A DNA stretch of 64,000 bases from an uncultured Clostridia bacterium (GTDB taxonomy: Bacteria > Bacillota > Clostridia > Oscillospirales > Acutalibacteraceae). Shown here piece after piece: positions 59,748 to 64,000 of this stretch. Each line of letters starts with the position of its first letter. The stretch's first letter is position 1. The stretch is from contig CANQOP010000010.1 of the NCBI GenBank assembly GCA_947625485.1, forward strand, positions 1 through 64,000. Reading direction: 5' to 3'. A program made the position numbers and the translations under genes. The notes under the pieces were generated by a model. That model ran no database searches and was not told the origin of the DNA. It saw only the letters and a list, made by a program, of their open reading frames with translations.

Positions 59748-61430
59748 TTAATCCATTGTATCAACATCTTTTGAAATTATTGCGCCTGTTTTGGCATTGA
59801 TTTCATACTCATACTCGTACCAGCCTTTTACGAACTCTATCTCATATACTTCGATACCGTCCTCATTGTCGAGCTTTGCTCTGAGCATTTCTACCTGGCT
59901 TTCGTTAAAGTCTGCGTCGTTAAGAGCAACTGATATTGCTTTATCGCGGCTGATATTATTTGAGTTTGCCGGAGCTTCCTTAATTTTCTTTTCCTCTTTG
60001 GAAAGAATAGCGCCCGATTTTGCAGATATTTCGTATTCATACTTTTTGTCCGAGGTTCTGAACTCAATGTCGTAAACGCTAATTCCGTCGTCGTAATCGA
60101 GAACTGCCTTGGTAAAGGTTGCGGCAGATTCGTTAACGCCTGCGTCCTTCAGGGCGATTGCTTTAGCCTCACTCTTACTGATTGTGTTATTCCCCGGTAA
60201 TGGCGCTTTCAATGCTTCGACTTTTTTATCAATAATTTTACCTGATTTAGCGTTGATTTCGTACTCGTACTCGTAGTCGCCTTTTATGAACTCTACATCA
60301 TACGTTTTAATACCGTCGTCATAATCGAGCTTTGCTTTGACTATCTGTACCTGGCTTTTCTGAAAGCCTGCGTCGTCAAGTGCAATTGATATTGCTTTTT
60401 CCTGACTGATGGACGTTGAGTCTGCCACGGGTTTCTTAATTTCCTTTTCCTCTTTGGAAAGAATAGCGCCCGATTTTGCCGCTATCTCGTATTCATATTT
60501 CTTGCCTGAGGTTCTGAACTCAATATCGTAAACCTTAATTCCGTCGTCTATATCAAGAACTGCCTTGGTAAAGGTTACGTCGGATTCATTAACGCCTGCG
60601 TCTTTCAGGGCGATTGCTTTAGCCTCGCTCTTACTGATTGCGTTTTTGCCTGAAACGGGTGTTTTAATGGCTTTAACTTTTTTCTCAATGATTTTGCCTG
60701 ACTTAGCGTTGAGCTCATAGTCGTACTTGTGATTGCCTTTTACGAACTCTACCTCATATACCTCGGTACCGTCGTCGTAATCGAGCTTTGCTTCGAGAAT
60801 TTGTACCTGGTTTTTCTTAAATCCTGCGTCATTGAGCGCTATTGATATTGCTTTATCCTGGTTTATAGACGTATAGCTTGCCGCAGCTTTCTTGATTATT
60901 TTACTTTCCTTGGAAAAGATAGCGCCCGATTTTGCGGCTATCTCGTACTCAAATTTTTTGGCTGAGGTTTTAAATTTGATGTCGTAAATCTTTACGCCGT
61001 CGTCTCTGTCAAGAACCGCTTTAGTAAAGATTGCGGCGGATTTTTTAACGCCTGCGTCCTTCAGAGCAATTGTTTTAGCTTTGTTTTTACCGATTGCTTT
61101 TTTGCCTGATTTATTTATTTTGAATTTCTTTACTTTTCTTTCAAGGATTTTACCTGACTTAGCGTTGATTTCATAGTCGTACTCTTTTTTTGAGGTTAAA
61201 AACTCAAGGTCGTAAACCTTTATTCCGTTGTCTGTATCAAGCTTCGCCTTGGTAAATGTTGCGGCGGATTTCTTAACGCCTGCGTCCAGCAAAGCAATTG
61301 TTTTTGCTTTGTTCTTACTGATTTTCCCTGCCGCGTCTGAGGGTATAGCCGCTACTCCTGCAACAAGAATGATTCCGAGAATGATTGCGATAATGGATAT
61401 CATAAGTTTTTTATCAACAGTTCTTGTCAT
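59748..61430 (-). CDS. Secreted protein of seven PepSY-type repeats
   Basis: 560 residues. A signal peptide or anchor (about 1-34) is followed by seven repeats of about 72-76 residues, each with an IS-x-(D/E/N)KAxxIALxDAG start, a VYDxEF centre and a YEYEINAKSGKI end, the PepSY pattern. From the second repeat on, two types alternate (repeats 2, 4, 6 and 3, 5, 7). PepSY proteins are thought to inhibit or sense proteases or other envelope processes. The neighbour at 61650 has three repeats and the same first and last types. The pair arose by duplication. Confidence 0.85.
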   Translation of the reverse strand: MTRTVDKKLMISIIAIILGIILVAGVAAIPSDAAGKISKNKAKTIALLDAGVKKSAATFTKAKLDTDNGIKVYDLEFLTSKKEYDYEINAKSGKILERKVKKFKINKSGKKAIGKNKAKTIALKDAGVKKSAAIFTKAVLDRDDGVKIYDIKFKTSAKKFEYEIAAKSGAIFSKESKIIKKAAASYTSINQDKAISIALNDAGFKKNQVQILEAKLDYDDGTEVYEVEFVKGNHKYDYELNAKSGKIIEKKVKAIKTPVSGKNAISKSEAKAIALKDAGVNESDVTFTKAVLDIDDGIKVYDIEFRTSGKKYEYEIAAKSGAILSKEEKEIKKPVADSTSISQEKAISIALDDAGFQKSQVQIVKAKLDYDDGIKTYDVEFIKGDYEYEYEINAKSGKIIDKKVEALKAPLPGNNTISKSEAKAIALKDAGVNESAATFTKAVLDYDDGISVYDIEFRTSDKKYEYEISAKSGAILSKEEKKIKEAPANSNNISRDKAISVALNDADFNESQVEMLRAKLDNEDGIEVYEIEFVKGWYEYEYEINAKTGAIISKDVDTMD

Positions 61431-61478
61431 AATAATTTCTCCTTTCTTTCTGTTGTATTTATATTCTATGCTAAAAAG

Positions 61479-61495
61479 ATTAAAGAAAAATTAGA
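61479..61495 (-). promoter_or_regulatory. Candidate response-regulator box before the seven-repeat PepSY gene
   Basis: On the minus strand TCTAAT and TTTAAT are 11 bases apart, upstream of a -10-like TAGAAT. The same arrangement lies before the three-repeat gene. Confidence 0.45.
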
Positions 61496-61586
61496 AAATA
61501 AATTTTTACAATAAATTTTGAAACTCTTAAATCCTGCGTTGCGCGGGAACCTTACCCACGTTCCGTTTGGCTATATCCTCAGTCAT
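61496..61586 (-). pseudogene. Remnant of the histidine-kinase 3' end
   Basis: Read from ATG 61586 on the minus strand, the frame gives MTEDIAKRNVGKVPAQ, then stops and shifts, and the DNA ends with the same TTTATTGTAAAAA as the kinase end. The intact kinase at 62481 has [16 protein letters not shown] at the matching place. The fragment is a by-product of the tandem duplication. Confidence 0.75.
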
Positions 61587-61601
61587 AAAAATCCGAAAAG
61601 G

Positions 61602-61630
61602 AAAACAACCGCTCATAAAGAGCGGTTGTC
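61602..61630 (-). terminator. Intrinsic terminator of the three-repeat PepSY gene
   Basis: CAACCGCTC (61606-61614) and GAGCGGTTG (61620-61628) with an ATAAA loop; the minus strand continues TTTTCC. Confidence 0.75.
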
Positions 61631-61649
61631 GGGAACAGAATGCTTATTA

Positions 61650-62420
61650 TTAATCCCAAACATCAATATCTTTTGACATAATCTTGCCTGTTTTAGCGTT
61701 GATTTCGTAATCGTACTCGTACATGCCTTTAACGAACTCTACATCATAAACCTTAATGCCGTCGTCGTAATCGAGCTTTGCTCTGAGCAGTTTTACCTGG
61801 CTTTTCTTGAAGCCCGCATTTTTGAGCGCAACTGATATTGCCTTATTCTTAGTGACATTTTTCGAGCTTTTAGCAACCTTCTTGATCACCCTTTCCTCTT
61901 TGGAAAGGATAGCGCCCGATTTTGCGGCTATCTCGTACTCGTACTTTTTCTTTGAGGTTCTGAAATCAATTTCGTAAATCTTAATGCCGTCGTCGTAATC
62001 AAGAAATGCCTTAGTAAAGGTTGCGGCGGATTTCTTAACCCCTGCGTTCTTTAGGGCGATTGTTTTAGCCTTGCTCTTGCCGATTTTCTTTTTTCCCGCC
62101 GTAACAACATTGAATACTTTGACTGCTTTTTCAAGAATTTTACCCGATTTGGCTTTGATTTCGTAGTCGTACTTTTTCTTTGAGGTTACGAACTCAAGGT
62201 CGTAAACTTTTATTCCGTCTTCTATATCAAGTCTTGCCTTGAGAAAGGTTGCGGCGGATTTCTTAACGCCTGCGTCGTTTAAGGCAATTGTTTTAGCCTT
62301 GCTTTTACTGATTTTCCCTGCTGCGTTAGCGGGTATAGCCGCGGCGCCTGCAACAAAAATAAGGCTAAGAATGATTGCGATAATGGATGTAATAAGCTTT
62401 TTATCAACAGTTCTTGTCAT
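61650..62420 (-). CDS. Secreted protein of three PepSY-type repeats
   Basis: 256 residues. The signal region is nearly the same as in the neighbour (MTRTVDKKLITSIIAIILSL). Three repeats follow, starting KISKSKAKTIALNDAG, IGKSKAKTIALKNAG and VTKNKAISVALKNAG. It lies 60 bases after the kinase gene and is probably controlled by that two-component system. This copy is likely closer to the ancestral form. Confidence 0.85.
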   Translation of the reverse strand: MTRTVDKKLITSIIAIILSLIFVAGAAAIPANAAGKISKSKAKTIALNDAGVKKSAATFLKARLDIEDGIKVYDLEFVTSKKKYDYEIKAKSGKILEKAVKVFNVVTAGKKKIGKSKAKTIALKNAGVKKSAATFTKAFLDYDDGIKIYEIDFRTSKKKYEYEIAAKSGAILSKEERVIKKVAKSSKNVTKNKAISVALKNAGFKKSQVKLLRAKLDYDDGIKVYDVEFVKGMYEYDYEINAKTGKIMSKDIDVWD

Positions 62421-62452
62421 AATAGTTTCTCCTTTCTTTCTGTTGTGTCTAT

Positions 62453-62485
62453 ATTTTATGCTATAAAGATTAAAGAAAAATTAAA
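62453..62485 (-). promoter_or_regulatory. Candidate response-regulator box and -10 before the three-repeat PepSY gene
   Basis: On the minus strand two TTTAAT half-sites (62485-62480 and 62474-62469), 11 bases apart, lie 10 bases upstream of TAAAAT (62458-62453). Direct repeats of 11-bp period near -35 are typical of OmpR/PhoB-type regulators. Confidence 0.5.
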
Positions 62486-63869
62486 AAAGAGGAATTTTTA
62501 CAATAAATTTTGAACCTTTTCCAAGTTCACTTTGTGCAAAGACCTCACCTCCGTGCCATTTGGCTATATCCTCAACCATAGATAGTCCGAGACCGTTGCC
62601 CTTTGCGCTGCGCGCCGTATCGGACTGATAGAACCGGTTGAAAATTTTGCTGAGGTCGCTTTTTGAAACGCCTATGCCGTTATCCTCTACTGCCAGTACT
62701 GCGCTTTGACCCTCTCTAAACAGCTTGACGTGTGTTTTTCCGTTTTCTCTGCCGTATCGGTATGCATTTGTAACGAGGTTTACCAGGAGTCTGGACATAA
62801 GGGACATATTTCCGTTTATAAAAATTCCGTCCTCAGCGGAGCAGTCCAGCGTAATCCCTTTTTCCTTAATGAGCGCGAGGTCCTCGCATATGGATTTTAC
62901 GAGCACCGAGAGGTCGAATCGTTCCCGAGTGTAGCGCTCCGAGTTGTTCTCAATTCTCGACATCTCGAGTATATCGTCGATTAAAGCTGACATTCTCGCG
63001 CCCTGCTTTTCTATTGTGCCGAGAGCTTGCCTGTATTCTTCGTCGGTCTGCGGCTCGTCGAGCGAGTATTCGCACTGCGCCATAATAACCGCCATAGGAG
63101 TTCTCAGCTCGTGCGACGCGTCCGATATGAACTGCTTTTGCAGTTCAAAGCTCTTGTTTAAGCGGGAGAGCATAGAATTGAACGTGTCTGCAAGACTTTG
63201 TATCTCGACGTCTCCCGAATTAATTGAAATTCTTTTTTCCAGGTCGTCGCAGCTCACTATCTCGCTTGTGGTTTTCGTAATTTCCTTTATCGGTCTAAGC
63301 GACCTGCGCGCAATAATATAACCGCCGAGCACCGAGACGAGCAGCAGCATCGGCAAAAGCCATATTGAGGTTGAAAACGCGGAGGACATACGAACCGCGT
63401 TCTGACCTGCCGAGACTATTCCCCTAAGAATGACCTTCTTATTATTAAAGATAGGATAAACGTCATAAACGATGTACGAGACGTTATCCGCTTTTTGCAG
63501 GGTGGGCTCGCTCTGACCCAAAGCAACAGGAAAGCCGAGGCTTTTTTCCAATATACTGTTTACGTCACTGCCCGCAAGCAGCTTTCCGTTGCTGTCGTAG
63601 ACCGCGAGCCTTGCGTCATCAGGCTCAAAATCGAAGTCGTCGTCGATTTCTATGTAACCTCCGCTGAATTTTACCGTATCATCGTCATAGTCATCGGAAA
63701 GCTCTATATACTGTGCGCTCCTTTCCACAGTTGAGACAAGCTCGTTCTTTATCACAGCGTTCAGCTGAGAGCTGCTGACAGAGAATACTGTCATCAGAGC
63801 AAGCACCACAATCGCTGTTGTGACGATAGCCGACCACATTGTGATTTTAGCTTTAAAAGAGAGTTTCAT
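62481..63869 (-). CDS. Sensor histidine kinase
   Basis: 462 residues. Helices at about 12-32 and 168-186 flank an extracellular sensor rich in Asp ([17 protein letters not shown]), perhaps cation-binding. HAMP (about 187-240), HisKA with His253 in [11 protein letters not shown], and the ATPase boxes ([27 protein letters not shown]) follow. The ATG overlaps the response regulator stop as ATGA. The PepSY genes downstream are likely targets. Confidence 0.94.
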   Translation of the reverse strand: MKLSFKAKITMWSAIVTTAIVVLALMTVFSVSSSQLNAVIKNELVSTVERSAQYIELSDDYDDDTVKFSGGYIEIDDDFDFEPDDARLAVYDSNGKLLAGSDVNSILEKSLGFPVALGQSEPTLQKADNVSYIVYDVYPIFNNKKVILRGIVSAGQNAVRMSSAFSTSIWLLPMLLLVSVLGGYIIARRSLRPIKEITKTTSEIVSCDDLEKRISINSGDVEIQSLADTFNSMLSRLNKSFELQKQFISDASHELRTPMAVIMAQCEYSLDEPQTDEEYRQALGTIEKQGARMSALIDDILEMSRIENNSERYTRERFDLSVLVKSICEDLALIKEKGITLDCSAEDGIFINGNMSLMSRLLVNLVTNAYRYGRENGKTHVKLFREGQSAVLAVEDNGIGVSKSDLSKIFNRFYQSDTARSAKGNGLGLSMVEDIAKWHGGEVFAQSELGKGSKFIVKIPLF

Positions 63870-64000
63870 CTAATAACATAACCCTTTCCGCGCACCGTCT
63901 GAATGAGGCTTTTCTCACCGTCGGTGTCGATTTTTTTTCGGAGATAACGCACATAAACGTCCACCACGTTTGTACCGCCCTCGTAGTCGAAATCCCAGAT
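63866..64000 (-). CDS. OmpR/PhoB-family response regulator (C-terminal part, cut by the window end)
   Basis: 44 residues are visible, from [19 protein letters not shown] to [10 protein letters not shown], the recognition helix and wing of a winged-helix domain. The gene continues beyond 64000. It overlaps the kinase gene by 4 bases. Confidence 0.92.
   Translation of the reverse strand: MWDFDYEGGTNVVDVYVRYLRKKIDTDGEKSLIQTVRGKGYVIR

Noticed and set aside
59748-62420. Repeated DNA that might be read as a CRISPR array or satellite
   Set aside because: The repeats are about 220 bp, in frame, divergent at the DNA level and encode PepSY units.

Overview
The window is a chromosomal piece of a low-to-moderate GC, Gram-positive, strictly anaerobic bacterium, most likely a gut member of the Ruminococcaceae/Oscillospiraceae (Ruminococcus-like). 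The evidence is AGGAGG-type ribosome sites with frequent TTG/GTG starts, a complete rnfCDGEAB ion-pumping operon, a split oxygen-sensitive class I fumarase, a GGGtGRT/NifU-like pair, a flavin reductase-rubredoxin fusion, SipW-type (Ser-His) signal peptidases and cohesin-like and starch-binding-like surface modules. There are no rRNA or tRNA genes, no CRISPR array and no intact insertion sequence that I can see.

Layout. 0-5.4 kb: a secreted cohesin-like protein, an ECF sigma/anti-sigma pair, and an AT-rich island with a VanZ-family gene and gene fragments. 5.6-17.3 kb: housekeeping genes (SDR reductase plus nucleotidyltransferase, glycogen branching enzyme, TetR regulator, class II aldolase, membrane HtrA protease, GGGtGRT pair, anchored cohesin-like protein, LOG-family protein and a 57-residue Cys-rich protein). 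17.5-38.2 kb: a 20-kb surface-fibre locus. 38.4-48 kb: a two-component system, fumarase alpha/beta, a GNAT enzyme and the rnf operon. 48-64 kb: lipoproteins, guaB, endonuclease III, a HAD hydrolase, a beta-helix protein, flavin reductase-rubredoxin, a G5/3D cell-wall protein, a second ECF sigma/anti-sigma pair, and two PepSY-repeat proteins beside a histidine kinase and the end of its response regulator.

The most interesting region is 17.5-38.2 kb. Six exported proteins share a SipW/TasA-type signal ([ST]-[YF]-[AS]-W-[FI] or a close variant at the cleavage region), and five of the locus proteins share a C-terminal signature around W-x-E-G-x-D. Two ER/SipW-type signal peptidases are interleaved with them. 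In the middle sit a membrane-anchored McrB-like AAA+ ATPase and an 850-residue coiled-coil protein whose N-terminal part resembles the DUF2357/McrC-partner family. Several of the fibre proteins and the following 1412-residue secreted protein carry modules resembling CBM26 starch-binding domains. I infer an extracellular fibre or adhesion apparatus, possibly for starch, with an unusual ATP-driven membrane component. TTGCACA sites lie in front of both transcription units and also in front of the G5/3D cell-wall gene.

Other notable points are a ~110-bp two-hairpin repeat placed directly before both fumB and rnfC, a 44-bp palindrome resembling fused IS3-type ends inserted in a terminator loop with a 3-bp CAT duplication, and a tandem duplication of the PepSY gene that left a dead fragment of the histidine-kinase 3' end between the copies.
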